This document shows positions 9,362 through 17,820 of a DNA stretch of 64,000 nt, piece after piece. The translations under genes were made by a program, and so were the position numbers. Origin of the DNA: Korobacter sp963703075 (GTDB lineage: Bacteria > Acidobacteriota > Terriglobia > Terriglobales > Acidobacteriaceae); the NCBI GenBank assembly GCA_963703075.1, contig OY969786.1, forward strand, positions 2,542,001 to 2,606,000, in the 5' to 3' direction. The first letter of the stretch is position 1; each line of letters starts with the position of its first letter. Below the pieces are notes generated by a model that had not been told where the DNA came from, made no database searches, and saw only the letters and a program-made list of their open reading frames with translations.

Positions 9362-11611
9362 TTAGGCCTTATCCCGCTGCAGAAAACCTTCCCACGTCCG
9401 CGCCGCCGGGTCGACTTCGATCACTCCCGTCCCCGGCTTTGTGGACGCGCCACGCAACTTGCCGAACCTGTAATTCCCGATCGCTTCCGGCAATTGCACC
9501 GATCCCGGAGTGGGCCCATCGGCGCGCTCGAATCGCACATGCCACCGTTGCGGACCGGCGGCTTCGAACGAGAGGTTGATCCTCCCAAAGCGGGTTGGTG
9601 AATGCTCCAGCGTGTAGCGGGTCGCGGGCGTCAGCTCCGCCTCGGTGATTCCGTTCAGCAATCGCAGCGTGTTGCCGTCTTCCAGCGCCAGCATGTGCCG
9701 CAGGTAGCGCACGCACTCCGCGCTCGCCCAGTTGTGCGGCATGTCGCCCCAGTCCTGCCCGATCAATGCCTGCTGCAAGGGCTGCTCTTCGCGCCAGCAA
9801 TACAATGGCGACGCGTGGTTGAGAAAACCGGTGAAGGTGCGGTGCGCCCAGTCGCGCAGCCCGGCCCACAAATACACATGTGCTGCGAACGATGCGTTGT
9901 AGGTCCACAGCGCGTCATGCCATAGCCATCCGGTTTCGGTGGGAACGTCCTCCCGCGTGCACGATTGCAGTAACGCGATGTGGCCGCGCACGATGGGATC
10001 GTCTTTGCCGAACACGATGCCCGGATAGATGGCGTGCGACATCGCCCACTGCGCCGTCTGCGGCCGCGGACGATTCCACGGGTCCGCATCGCTCACCAAA
10101 GGATCATCGTGCGCAATCATTGGCAGGTAGTCGAAGCCCTTGGGATGGCGCACCCTCTCCCTCTTCGCCATCTCCTGGAACGAGGCATACAGCTCGCGAT
10201 AGAAACTGCCTGCCTCATCAAGCCCGCTCATCTTCAAAGCGGTCGCGGCTCCGGCCACGGCGCGCAGTCCGGCCAAAGTCCACACTGTGTTGGTGAACTC
10301 CGAGCGCACTCCGCTCATCCCGCCGTCGGCAAACCCGGGCGCGAGCAAGCCGTAACGGCCGTTGGTGCTGGTTCCCTTGCGCGCCTCATCGCGCAATCCA
10401 ACCAGGAAGTCGATGGCCCGCCGCACCTTCGGCTGCAGCTCGCGGAAGAGCGCCCAGTCCTGCTTCAGCTCGCACTGCCGCACCAGGGTGAACATGGCAA
10501 TCGCGGTATCTTTCCAATGTTCTCCGCCCGCCGACGCGCTCACCTGCCCGCTGGGAAGTTGCTTCGACCATTCCGACCGCAACCCTTCATCGGCTTCATT
10601 GTCGTACCCGAGATAGCGCGCCGCCTCCAGCAGGAAATTTCCGTCCACGATCCACAACCCGCGATAGACCGTCGGTCCCACTTGGAACACTAAGCGTCCG
10701 TCTTTCACCTCGCGCGCCTGTTGAATGTTGCGGGCGCAGGCGGTGAGAAATTCTCCGTGCCGCTCCGGATAGCTCCAGTCCGTCGTGCCGAACGGCTTCC
10801 ATTGCTTCCAAAAATCGCGCGTCTCGCTCAGGAGATCATCCGGATGCTGCAACGAATTGCCAACGTCCTCTGCCGACTGCCCCTCTTGCGGAAGCCGCAC
10901 GAAGTAGCGCGCTGGTTTCTCCGGCGTGGCTTCGCCGTGCGGCAGGTAGAGCGTGAAACCGCCCTCTTCCCACCAGACGCAACTTCCCTTCTCACTTCCG
11001 ATCTGTTCTCCGACAAGAAGCACTTTCCTGTCGGCCCCAACCACCGTCGCCCGCGGCGTGTTGTAATCCGCAAGCTCCAGCTTGTCGCAGGTGCGTATGT
11101 GGATCTTCGGGGCGACCGCGACGGCGCCGGCTTTCGAGTGGATCGAAAGCAGCACGTTGTCCACCCGCCCCTCGGCAGCGTGGCGGCTGGCGAAGGCAAT
11201 CAATTCCATCGTCGCCGCCGGCCGCTCGATCAACGTGTGCACGATCGGAACCCCCGGCGCCTCGATCCACTGCCGGACAACCTTGTCGTCCTGGAAGCCT
11301 GCCAGCGAAAATTCGACGACGCTGCTGAAATCTTCCATGCCGACCAGCAAGGCGTGGGCAAAACCGTAGCGCAAATCGCCGGTTTGGCCGACGATCGTCT
11401 TGTGCGCATCGTCGGGAAAGCAGATGGTCGACTGAGAATGATGAGGCGCAAAACGGAAGTCGATTTTTGTCTCGAAATGGCCTGTTTTAGGTGTCGAAAA
11501 CGCAGAAATCGAGTGTTTTTCGTCCCTTTTTTCGACCGCATTTTGCGGTAACGCGGCGGCTGCGCTGCTGAGAAGAACGCCGCCCAGAAACTTTCTACGA
11601 TCCAGAACCAT
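9362..11611 (-). CDS. Tat-exported glycoside hydrolase, six-hairpin glycosidase-like
   Basis: This 749-residue protein starts with a twin-arginine-type leader (LDRRKFLGGVLLSSAAAAL). Its C-terminal two thirds resemble an (alpha/alpha)6 barrel: GLWIVDGNFLLEAARYLGY, SAGGEHWKDTAIAMF, WALFRELQPKVRRAIDFL and TGWLWHDALWTYNASFAAH are helix-rich pairs seen in six-hairpin glycosidases. The N-terminal part is beta-rich. The start has GAGG six bases upstream. It is on the same strand as the first receptor, probably supplying or trimming its substrate in the periplasm. I cannot place it in a CAZy family; GH78- or GH65-like folds are possible. Confidence 0.7.
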   Translation of the reverse strand: MVLDRRKFLGGVLLSSAAAALPQNAVEKRDEKHSISAFSTPKTGHFETKIDFRFAPHHSQSTICFPDDAHKTIVGQTGDLRYGFAHALLVGMEDFSSVVEFSLAGFQDDKVVRQWIEAPGVPIVHTLIERPAATMELIAFASRHAAEGRVDNVLLSIHSKAGAVAVAPKIHIRTCDKLELADYNTPRATVVGADRKVLLVGEQIGSEKGSCVWWEEGGFTLYLPHGEATPEKPARYFVRLPQEGQSAEDVGNSLQHPDDLLSETRDFWKQWKPFGTTDWSYPERHGEFLTACARNIQQAREVKDGRLVFQVGPTVYRGLWIVDGNFLLEAARYLGYDNEADEGLRSEWSKQLPSGQVSASAGGEHWKDTAIAMFTLVRQCELKQDWALFRELQPKVRRAIDFLVGLRDEARKGTSTNGRYGLLAPGFADGGMSGVRSEFTNTVWTLAGLRAVAGAATALKMSGLDEAGSFYRELYASFQEMAKRERVRHPKGFDYLPMIAHDDPLVSDADPWNRPRPQTAQWAMSHAIYPGIVFGKDDPIVRGHIALLQSCTREDVPTETGWLWHDALWTYNASFAAHVYLWAGLRDWAHRTFTGFLNHASPLYCWREEQPLQQALIGQDWGDMPHNWASAECVRYLRHMLALEDGNTLRLLNGITEAELTPATRYTLEHSPTRFGRINLSFEAAGPQRWHVRFERADGPTPGSVQLPEAIGNYRFGKLRGASTKPGTGVIEVDPAARTWEGFLQRDKA

Positions 11612-11668
11612 AATTTTCCTCGCGAAACCTTACCGCGCAAAATGAGAGCTTGAGAAAACGTTCTTGCT

Positions 11669-11697
11669 ATCGCACCACCTTGCATGGATGGTGCGAT
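11669..11697. promoter_or_regulatory. Inverted repeat between the divergent glycosidase and DeoR genes
   Basis: ATCGCACCA (11669-11677) is followed after 11 bases by its exact complement TGGTGCGAT (11689-11697). Five T bases follow on the plus strand, so it looks like a plus-strand terminator, yet no plus-strand gene ends here. Its place 58 bases upstream of a glycosidase start and about 130 upstream of a DeoR gene makes an operator equally likely. Confidence 0.35.
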
Positions 11698-11828
11698 TTT
11701 TGATTGTTTCCCACTGAATTTGCATAAGATCGCGTTCTATTGAGCTCGCTTGGCCACGCTTGCAATCTTGAAAGTTCCGCGTACCATGTGCTGGTATTGC
11801 TTTCGTTTTCCAAGGAACCGAAACTCAA

Positions 11829-12638
11829 ATGCACGCCGACTACGATTCCAGCGCGACCCAGGACAAGCAACAAGTTCGCTTCAGCGCCATCCTCACCAGC
11901 CTGCAGCAGGCGGGAAAAGTGGCGGTGGAGGCGCTCAGCGAGCAGCTCGACGTTTCGGTGGTGACCATTCGCCGCGACTTGGACGCGCTTGAGCAGAAAG
12001 GGCTTCTGCGGCGCACCCATGGAGGCGCGGTTTCGATCGAGCCGCTGTTTTACGAGCCGTTCCGGCGCGACCGTTCGTTCTTGGCGCAAGTAGAGCGCGC
12101 GGCGGATGAGAAGCGGCGTATTGGCCGCGCGGCAGCGGCGCTGATCACGCACGGCGAGACGATCGCTCTGACTCCGGGAACGACGACCACGGAAGTGATC
12201 CGCGGCCTGCCGATGAACTACAACATCACGGTGGTGACGAACACGGTGAACGTCGCCATGGAGCTTTCCAAGCGCAAGGACGTTTACGTTTTCGTGACCG
12301 GCGGACACCTGCACGGCGAATGGTTTTCCCTCGTCGGATCGGCGGCCATCCGGGCACTGGAAAATATGCTCATCAACACCATGTTCATTGGCGCCGACGG
12401 CATGGATGCTTCCTGGGGAGCGAGCTGCTTCAATGCCGACGAGGCCGAGCTCAATTCCACCATGATGAAACTGGCACGCCGCCGCGTGGCCGTAGTCGAT
12501 AGCGGCAAGCTGGGGGTGGTGGCGAACTGGCGCATCTGCCTGGCCTCGGAGCTCAACTTCCTGGTAACCGACACCAATGCCACCGACGAGATGGTCGCGC
12601 CGTTTCAAAAGCTCGGCATCGAAGTCATGCGAGTGTGA
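11829..12638 (+). CDS. DeoR family transcriptional regulator
   Basis: This 269-residue protein has normal length. An N-terminal winged helix-turn-helix (residues ~15-70: VAVEALSEQLDVSVVTIRRDLDALEQKGL, then RRTHGGA) matches the DeoR signature. The rest is the DeoR C-terminal sugar-phosphate sensor domain, with TPGTTTTEVIRGL, VTNTVNVAMEL and GADGMD. Such proteins usually repress sugar catabolic operons and release DNA on binding a sugar phosphate. It is divergent from one glycosidase gene and convergent with another, so it is the likely local regulator of the transporter, isomerase, kinase and glycosidase genes. Operator motifs proposed here are inference. Confidence 0.93.
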   Translation: MHADYDSSATQDKQQVRFSAILTSLQQAGKVAVEALSEQLDVSVVTIRRDLDALEQKGLLRRTHGGAVSIEPLFYEPFRRDRSFLAQVERAADEKRRIGRAAAALITHGETIALTPGTTTTEVIRGLPMNYNITVVTNTVNVAMELSKRKDVYVFVTGGHLHGEWFSLVGSAAIRALENMLINTMFIGADGMDASWGASCFNADEAELNSTMMKLARRRVAVVDSGKLGVVANWRICLASELNFLVTDTNATDEMVAPFQKLGIEVMRV

Positions 12639-12643
12639 AAGCA

Positions 12644-12937
12644 TCATGCCTTCTGTTTTTCCGCGCCGTCTTTCGTGATCGTGTAGAGACCTCCCTGGTA
12701 ACGCAATCCCTCCAAGCGCGCTGCAGGATCGAACTCGGTCAAATGTGAATTCACGTGGATGCCATTCGTCATCGTCAGCTCGGCTCCGAAAATTGAGTCG
12801 ATCACCAGCTCAGCGAAAGCACCGGCGGCGATACAGCACCAATCCTCGATGTAGGGCGGATCTTCGGAGGCCTTTCTGGCTCCGCCATTGACGGGCGGAA
12901 AGACATCCTCAACGAAATGTCCCTGGCCGATCGGCAC
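12644..12937 (-). CDS. Secreted glycosidase, 3' part of a frameshifted gene
   Basis: This 97-residue frame encodes the C-terminus of the glycosidase whose 5' part lies at 12909-14873. Reading through with one base fewer at 12943-12944 gives the smooth join AKAG-IKVPIGQGHFVEDVFPP. It carries PPYIEDWCCIAAGAFAELVIDSIFG and GIHVNSHLTEFDP, typical of the last helices and end cap of six-hairpin glycosidases. The apparent ATG at 12937 has no reason to be a real start. Whether the intact protein is made depends on whether the extra base is real. Confidence 0.75.
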   Translation of the reverse strand: MPIGQGHFVEDVFPPVNGGARKASEDPPYIEDWCCIAAGAFAELVIDSIFGAELTMTNGIHVNSHLTEFDPAARLEGLRYQGGLYTITKDGAEKQKA

Positions 12938-14873
12938 CTTGATTCCCTGCCTTGGCGACCTCCTTGAGCCAAGGCGCGATTTTCGCCGGGCTGTCGATTT
13001 TGTAGAGACCCTTGGCAGTCATCGGTGGCCACCCCGCGTAGGCGCCGAGACAACTGTGGTCGGGCCGGATGTTCCAGGTGGCGTCGACATCGCTCTGTGA
13101 GAGGGCGCGCATCCATTTTTCGCTGTGCAGCTCGCGCCAGAAGAACTCCGCCATCTCCCGCTTCTGCGCGGCCGACAGATCGTCGGCCATGTTGTCGAGG
13201 ACGGCGAGGAAGTCGTAGCAATGGCGCACTTCGTTGAAGGAGCCATCCGGCTGTCCGCAGCGCCAGAAGCCTCTGCCGTTCACATAAAGCTGGCGATTGA
13301 TGCGATCGGCCAAGGTTTTGGCTTCGCCCCGTAGTTCACGCGCACGCGCGCTGTTGCCGCGACGCTCGTGCATGTCGGCGACCACGCGCATGCTGTGCAC
13401 ATTGTTGGCGTTCATGCCCGCGACTTCGTGCAGATAGGTGCTCACCACTTCGAGCAGATTTTCGATGGAGCCGTAATCGCCAAGTCCGTGGTTGGCATGA
13501 TCGAGTTTTTTCCAGTACAGGGCATGGTCTTCGAGGTGCTCGAGCACACTGCGGTCGCCGATGCGCTTGTCGAGCCAGGCGAAATCGCCGGTGACGCAGA
13601 GATAACGCCAGGCGCTGCGCACGATGGCAGTGTCGTTGACGGCGTACCACGGCCCGACGGCTTCTCCAGTGACGTAATCGGTGGCGAGGTGTTCATGCAT
13701 GCCTTGCTTTGCCCAGACCTCAACGAGGTTGCGCAGTGGCGCGGGATCGAGCAAGGCGAGGGCGAGCGAGCTAATCGAGGTATCCCAGGGAAAGGCCAGC
13801 GTAGGCAGCACGTGGCCGCTGAGGGTGAGATAGGTTGGGCCGTAAACAGAATCGGGCGAAACCCGCCGCGCAAAGAGGAGATTGGCAAACCCGTTGTGGT
13901 AGAGCTTCCACAGCGATTCGTTGTCAGTGACGAGGCGTGGCAGATGGCCGGAGAATGCGGTATTGCCGGGTGTGAAGGCAGATCGCACCAGGCTATTGAA
14001 CTCCGCTTCATTTTCTTTCTCCAAGTCGGCGAAGCTTGCCTGCAGGTGGTCGTAGAGATCGAGCGCGCTGCGTCCGTTGTCGGAGAGGGCAGCAACAAAA
14101 TTGATCTTCGTGGTTTCGCGGGGACCGAGTTCCAGTTCGAACACCAGCATGCGCTTCTGTTCCACGCGGTTGGGTACGGGATGAAATCCCTGCGCGGCCG
14201 CGATCTCCGAATGCTGCGCGGCGAACAGCAAACAGCCGCGCTCTGCGTCCCAAGTGATCTGGTTATCCGCTTCGCCGGGAGAATTGGCAAACCATGCCTT
14301 GGTTTTCTTCGCTGCGCCACCGCGCAGGTCGAAGGCCAGGGTGAAGTGACGGCGCGATCCGCTAAGATTCTCGATGGCGATCGACTGCGCCACGGCGCGC
14401 TGCTTTCCTGGAAGAAACATGTGGGTGGTAAAGCGCAAGCGGTCGGCGGTTTGGGTGCGCACCACGCGGTGCGGCAGCCATTGATACTCGACGTTGCCAT
14501 CCGGCGGAGCGGCGAGGGCAAGAAACTTTCCGTCGAGGAAGAGTTCGCAGGTCAAGAGATAGCCGGGACTCCACGCGGTGTGGGGAACGCCGCAGCAGGC
14601 GTAAGGAGGAAAGGCAATCGCGGTCAGGGCAGAGACCGATTTGCCGGCCTGCGCATAGCCGAGTTCGTTCATCGCGGCCGGACAATTGAAGAGATCGCGG
14701 AAGTGATAGGTGAGTTTGTCAGAAGCCAGGTCCTGCAGGCGCGGAGGAGAAGCGAGGCTGGCTTTCGCGGTGGGAGCAGCCGCGAGGGCGTTCGGGTGGA
14801 TCGCCGCCAGGGCAGCACCGGCGGCCCCGAGCTTAAGGAAGGTCCTGCGGTTCACATCCAATTCAGAAGTCAT
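12909..14873 (-). CDS. Tat-exported glycosidase, 5' part of a frameshifted gene
   Basis: The 654-residue frame begins with a twin-arginine leader (NRRTFLKLGAAGAALAAI), so the product is exported folded. A beta-rich N-terminal domain (residues ~60-300) precedes a helical barrel: GPTYLTLSGHVLPTLAFPWDTSISSLALALLDP, AWRYLCVTGDFAWLDKRI and HDYGSIENLLEVVSTYLHEVAGMNANNVHSM. The fold matches six-hairpin glycosidases such as GH65/GH63/GH78 relatives; the substrate is unknown. The frame ends in a nonsensical tail (NQGADRPGTFR) after a single extra base at 12943-12944, and the true C-terminus lies in the next frame. It is divergent from the transporter gene at 15010 and convergent with the DeoR gene. 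Confidence 0.8.
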   Translation of the reverse strand: MTSELDVNRRTFLKLGAAGAALAAIHPNALAAAPTAKASLASPPRLQDLASDKLTYHFRDLFNCPAAMNELGYAQAGKSVSALTAIAFPPYACCGVPHTAWSPGYLLTCELFLDGKFLALAAPPDGNVEYQWLPHRVVRTQTADRLRFTTHMFLPGKQRAVAQSIAIENLSGSRRHFTLAFDLRGGAAKKTKAWFANSPGEADNQITWDAERGCLLFAAQHSEIAAAQGFHPVPNRVEQKRMLVFELELGPRETTKINFVAALSDNGRSALDLYDHLQASFADLEKENEAEFNSLVRSAFTPGNTAFSGHLPRLVTDNESLWKLYHNGFANLLFARRVSPDSVYGPTYLTLSGHVLPTLAFPWDTSISSLALALLDPAPLRNLVEVWAKQGMHEHLATDYVTGEAVGPWYAVNDTAIVRSAWRYLCVTGDFAWLDKRIGDRSVLEHLEDHALYWKKLDHANHGLGDYGSIENLLEVVSTYLHEVAGMNANNVHSMRVVADMHERRGNSARARELRGEAKTLADRINRQLYVNGRGFWRCGQPDGSFNEVRHCYDFLAVLDNMADDLSAAQKREMAEFFWRELHSEKWMRALSQSDVDATWNIRPDHSCLGAYAGWPPMTAKGLYKIDSPAKIAPWLKEVAKAGNQGADRPGTFR

Positions 14874-14960
14874 GCTGTGTCTCTCGAAATGGCGTTATGA
14901 AAGTCGAATTGGTGCTGAAAGAACTTTATACCGCTCTTATTGTCATATTTGATAGACCGA

Positions 14961-14992
14961 TTTTGTTCTTTTCGCTAGTATTCGTTCATATT
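14961..14992 (+). promoter_or_regulatory. Candidate promoter of the sugar transporter gene with shared motif
   Basis: In the 136-base divergent gap, TTTTGTTCTTTT (14961-14972) exactly repeats a motif found upstream of the first receptor gene. TTGTTC (14963-14968) and CATATT (14987-14992) with 18 bases between could act as -35 and -10 elements for the transporter at 15010. A GAGGGA precedes its ATG. This is pattern-based only. Confidence 0.35.
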
Positions 14993-15009
14993 TTGAGGGA
15001 CCGGCAGGC

Positions 15010-16341
15010 ATGGCAATTAACCGTTACCTGGTCAAAAGCAGCTTCGTCAGCGCCTTAGGCGGACTGCTATTTGGCTTTGACACAGCCGTCATCGCAGGCA
15101 CGACGCACCAACTCACCGAGGTTTACCACCTCACTCCTTATTTGTTGGGACTAACGGTATCGAGCGCGCTCTGGGGCACGGTGGCCGGAGCAATGACGGC
15201 TGGGTACCCGGGCCAAAAGATTGGGCGGCGCGACAGCCTGCGCATCATGGCGATCTTTTATGTGATCTGCGCGCTGGGCTGCGCCTTGGCTTGGAACTGG
15301 GGATCGCTGCTGGCGTTTCGCGTAATTGGTGGTCTCGGCATTGGGGGATCGTCGGTGTTGGCGCCGATGTACATTGCGGAGCTTTCGCCGGCTCGCTGGC
15401 GAGGACGGCTGGTGGGATTGTTCCAGATCAACATCGTGCTCGGAATCCTGCTTGCGTACCTGTCGAATTTCCTGATTGGCCGGATGAATTTCGGCGCCAA
15501 CGAGTGGCGTTGGCAGTTGGGAGTTGCCGCGCTGCCGGCGGTGCTGTTCCTGTTCATGCTGTTCTCGATTCCGCGCAGCCCGCGTTGGCTCGCAATGAAA
15601 AACCGCAACCAGGAGGCACTGGAAGTGCTGCGCCTGACGGGCAACGAAGATCCCGAGCGGGAGCTGGCGGCGATCGTGGAATCGATCCACATGGAGCGCA
15701 GCGCGGCGGCCGAGCCGATCCTGCGCCGCAAATATTTTCTGCCTATCGTGCTGGCGATGACAGCGGGCGCGTTCAATCAACTGACGGGCATCAATGCGTG
15801 TTTGTACTACCTGAACGACATTTTCGCTGCCGCGGGCGCGAGTAAGTATTCAGCGGGTATGCAATCTGTGGTCATCGGCTGCACGAACCTCATCATGACA
15901 ATCCTGGCGATGTCGGTGATCGACAAGCTGGGGCGCAAGAAGCTGTTACTGATTGGAACGGCGGGAGTCTGCTTATGCCTGGCGGCAATTGGCTGGGTTT
16001 TCCGCAGCGGGGCGCACCAAGCCTGGCTGATCTGGCTGGTAATGGCGTTCATGGGATTTTTTGCCATCTCACAGGGCGCAGTGATTTGGGTCTATATCGC
16101 GGAGGTTTTCCCGACGCGCGTGCGCGCGAAAGGCCAGGCGATCGGGACGTCGACCTTATGGGTGATGAACGCCGCAATTTCCGCGGCCTTCCCGGTGCTG
16201 GCCAAAGCTTCGCCCGCGACTCCGTTCTTCTTCTTCGCATCCATGATGCTGGTCGACTTCGTGCTGGTTGCGGCGATTTATCCGGAAACCAAAGGCGTTT
16301 CACTGGAGCAACTCGAGCAGCGCCTTGGGCTGGCCAACTGA
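15010..16341 (+). CDS. MFS sugar porter family transporter
   Basis: This 443-residue inner-membrane protein has about 12 hydrophobic segments. It shows sugar-porter signatures: GGLLFGFDTAVIAG in helix 1, GQKIGRRDSL in loop 2-3, RVIGGLGIGG, SPRWL before the central loop, QLTGIN in helix 7, DKLGRKKLLL in loop 8-9, and PETKGVSLEQLE at the C-terminus. Family members are proton symporters or facilitators for hexoses and pentoses. It lies with two cupin phosphoglucose isomerase genes and a ROK kinase gene, so glucose or a related hexose is a reasonable substrate; mannose or fructose are alternatives. Confidence 0.93.
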   Translation: MAINRYLVKSSFVSALGGLLFGFDTAVIAGTTHQLTEVYHLTPYLLGLTVSSALWGTVAGAMTAGYPGQKIGRRDSLRIMAIFYVICALGCALAWNWGSLLAFRVIGGLGIGGSSVLAPMYIAELSPARWRGRLVGLFQINIVLGILLAYLSNFLIGRMNFGANEWRWQLGVAALPAVLFLFMLFSIPRSPRWLAMKNRNQEALEVLRLTGNEDPERELAAIVESIHMERSAAAEPILRRKYFLPIVLAMTAGAFNQLTGINACLYYLNDIFAAAGASKYSAGMQSVVIGCTNLIMTILAMSVIDKLGRKKLLLIGTAGVCLCLAAIGWVFRSGAHQAWLIWLVMAFMGFFAISQGAVIWVYIAEVFPTRVRAKGQAIGTSTLWVMNAAISAAFPVLAKASPATPFFFFASMMLVDFVLVAAIYPETKGVSLEQLEQRLGLAN

Positions 16342-16350
16342 TCGGCGGCG

Positions 16351-17151
16351 TTACGGTTCGAAGTGGGGCCACAACGCGGCGACGCGTGCCGGATCCGAGA
16401 CCCACTGCATGCTTTCTGGATTGGCGGCGAACTGCTCGTAGATCGGGGCGTGCAGATCAAGGCGCAGTTCGGGATACGACCGCGCCTGGCGCACCACGAG
16501 CTCGGACGCGTGGTAATGCGGGTTCGCTTCCCATCGAATGGATGACTGCTCGGTAACGATGGGGAACCATGCGAGCCCATGGTGAGCGCGCACTTCGTCG
16601 TAAACAAAACCGTACTGGCGATCGCACCAGGCACCGAAAATCATGCGGCGTTGCGGGTCGGCGTTGATGACCGCGTGCGCCCATTTCGGCGGCATGACAA
16701 CCTTATCTCCCGGCCCAGCTTCGATGGCGAAGCATTTGCCCGGATCATCGCCGGCGAATTCCTGGGCGAAGATGATGGCGCGACCTTCCCAGATTTCGAA
16801 CAATTCGGGAGTGGACCAGCCGCAATGCGGCGCGATTGCATGAATGTGTCCCTGGCTGCGCACCGGCTCTTCGCCAAGCTGGCCAGCGGCATAAGCGACC
16901 ACGCCGAAGAGCAACATACGCCGCTGCAGTTCCTCGCGATGCTGCTTGCGACCAACGTCCATCACGATGGAATAGACGGGATCGGGACCGGTGCATTGGG
17001 GATCGCGCAAGCTGGGTCGAATCGCATCCAGCCGGCGAAACTCGGGATCGGGGCCGAAGACATCGTCGTCGTACGTGAAGCGCATGTCGGCGGAGTTGTT
17101 ATGCACGCCGAGCTTCGGATCGAAAACGACGCCCTGGTCAGCGTGTTTCAC
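16351..17151 (-). CDS. Cupin-type glucose-6-phosphate isomerase-like protein (long form)
   Basis: This 266-residue protein has a single cupin core: GHIHAIAPHCGWSTPELFEIWEGRAIIF, then a GPGDKVVMPPKWAHAVIN strand. Histidines in HIH, a glutamate in PELFE and a later histidine form a plausible metal site like that of archaeal-type phosphoglucose isomerases (PF06560). N- and C-terminal flanks (about 100 and 80 residues) are longer than usual. It starts with GTG and overlaps the stop of the preceding cupin gene by four bases (GTGA), so the two are coupled. It could be a true isomerase or a divergent partner with another substrate. Confidence 0.75.
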   Translation of the reverse strand: MKHADQGVVFDPKLGVHNNSADMRFTYDDDVFGPDPEFRRLDAIRPSLRDPQCTGPDPVYSIVMDVGRKQHREELQRRMLLFGVVAYAAGQLGEEPVRSQGHIHAIAPHCGWSTPELFEIWEGRAIIFAQEFAGDDPGKCFAIEAGPGDKVVMPPKWAHAVINADPQRRMIFGAWCDRQYGFVYDEVRAHHGLAWFPIVTEQSSIRWEANPHYHASELVVRQARSYPELRLDLHAPIYEQFAANPESMQWVSDPARVAALWPHFEP

Positions 17152-17714
17152 AGATGGTTTCCGTGGGCCGGATGAAGAACGGCTTTGCCCTGCTCATGGA
17201 GAACGCGAAGGCCGAAGCCGGATTGGCCGAGATCGTAATCGTGGCCAGCGTCGCTGGGCCAGCAGGCAACAAAGCGAAGCGGCACGCTGCCGGTGTTCAC
17301 GACGCGGTGGGAGATGTGTCCGGCGATGTAGTGCAAGCTGCCAGGTTGCATTTCTTCCGACCAGGTGCGGCCGTCGGCATCGCGGAGGACCAACATTCCG
17401 GAACCTGCGACCGTGCCATAAAATTCTGCGCGGTCGCGCAGCAGGTGACGATGGCCGTGGGTCATGAAATACTCGTCGCCAACGCGGCCTGGCTGGATTT
17501 CGGTGGTGCCCCAAAACAATCCACCCGATGTTCCCGCGGCAACCGGCTCCCACCACCACACCCGGTAGACGACGGTCTCGGGATCGAGCTGTTGCCAGGC
17601 TGGTTCGTCGGCGAAGATGCCTTTCAGCTGCCCGAGTTTTTTCACCGACGACCGTACCATGTCGCCTTCGAGGGCGCCGTCGGTCCAGTTCACAAATGCG
17701 AATTGGGGATGCAT
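17148..17714 (-). CDS. Cupin-type glucose-6-phosphate isomerase
   Basis: This 188-residue protein closely fits the archaeal-type cupin phosphoglucose isomerase, which interconverts glucose 6-phosphate and fructose 6-phosphate with a divalent metal. Visible motifs are GDEYFMTHGHRHLLRDRAEFY (two histidines and a glutamate) and HYIAGHISHRVVNTG with the last histidine ligand. Typical family length is about 190 residues. It is translated just ahead of the longer cupin gene with a GTGA overlap. No strong ribosome-binding site is seen before its ATG. A ROK kinase is encoded divergently nearby, which would supply its substrate. Confidence 0.87.
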   Translation of the reverse strand: MHPQFAFVNWTDGALEGDMVRSSVKKLGQLKGIFADEPAWQQLDPETVVYRVWWWEPVAAGTSGGLFWGTTEIQPGRVGDEYFMTHGHRHLLRDRAEFYGTVAGSGMLVLRDADGRTWSEEMQPGSLHYIAGHISHRVVNTGSVPLRFVACWPSDAGHDYDLGQSGFGLRVLHEQGKAVLHPAHGNHL

Positions 17715-17770
17715 GACGCAACTAGGCTACTAAAACGGAATTCACGAATCAACCGAAAAGGAAGCAGGCT

Positions 17771-17800
17771 TTGATTGTTTGAGCCTGAAACTAATACTAT
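17771..17800 (+). promoter_or_regulatory. Candidate sigma-70 promoter of the ROK kinase gene with overlapping operator motif
   Basis: TTGATT (17771-17776) and TACTAT (17795-17800) are separated by 18 bases and end 20 bases before the kinase ATG. The -35 part sits inside TTTGATTGTTTG, a sequence shared with promoters at 9253 and 11698, as expected if a repressor competes with RNA polymerase. Confidence 0.4.
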
Positions 17801-17820
17801 ATTGTTTGTTTTAGCAGCCT

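Noticed and set aside
13368..14900. Plus-strand open frame of 510 residues opposite the frameshifted glycosidase
   Set aside because: Antisense shadow; the minus strand carries a Tat leader and glycosidase motifs over the same stretch.
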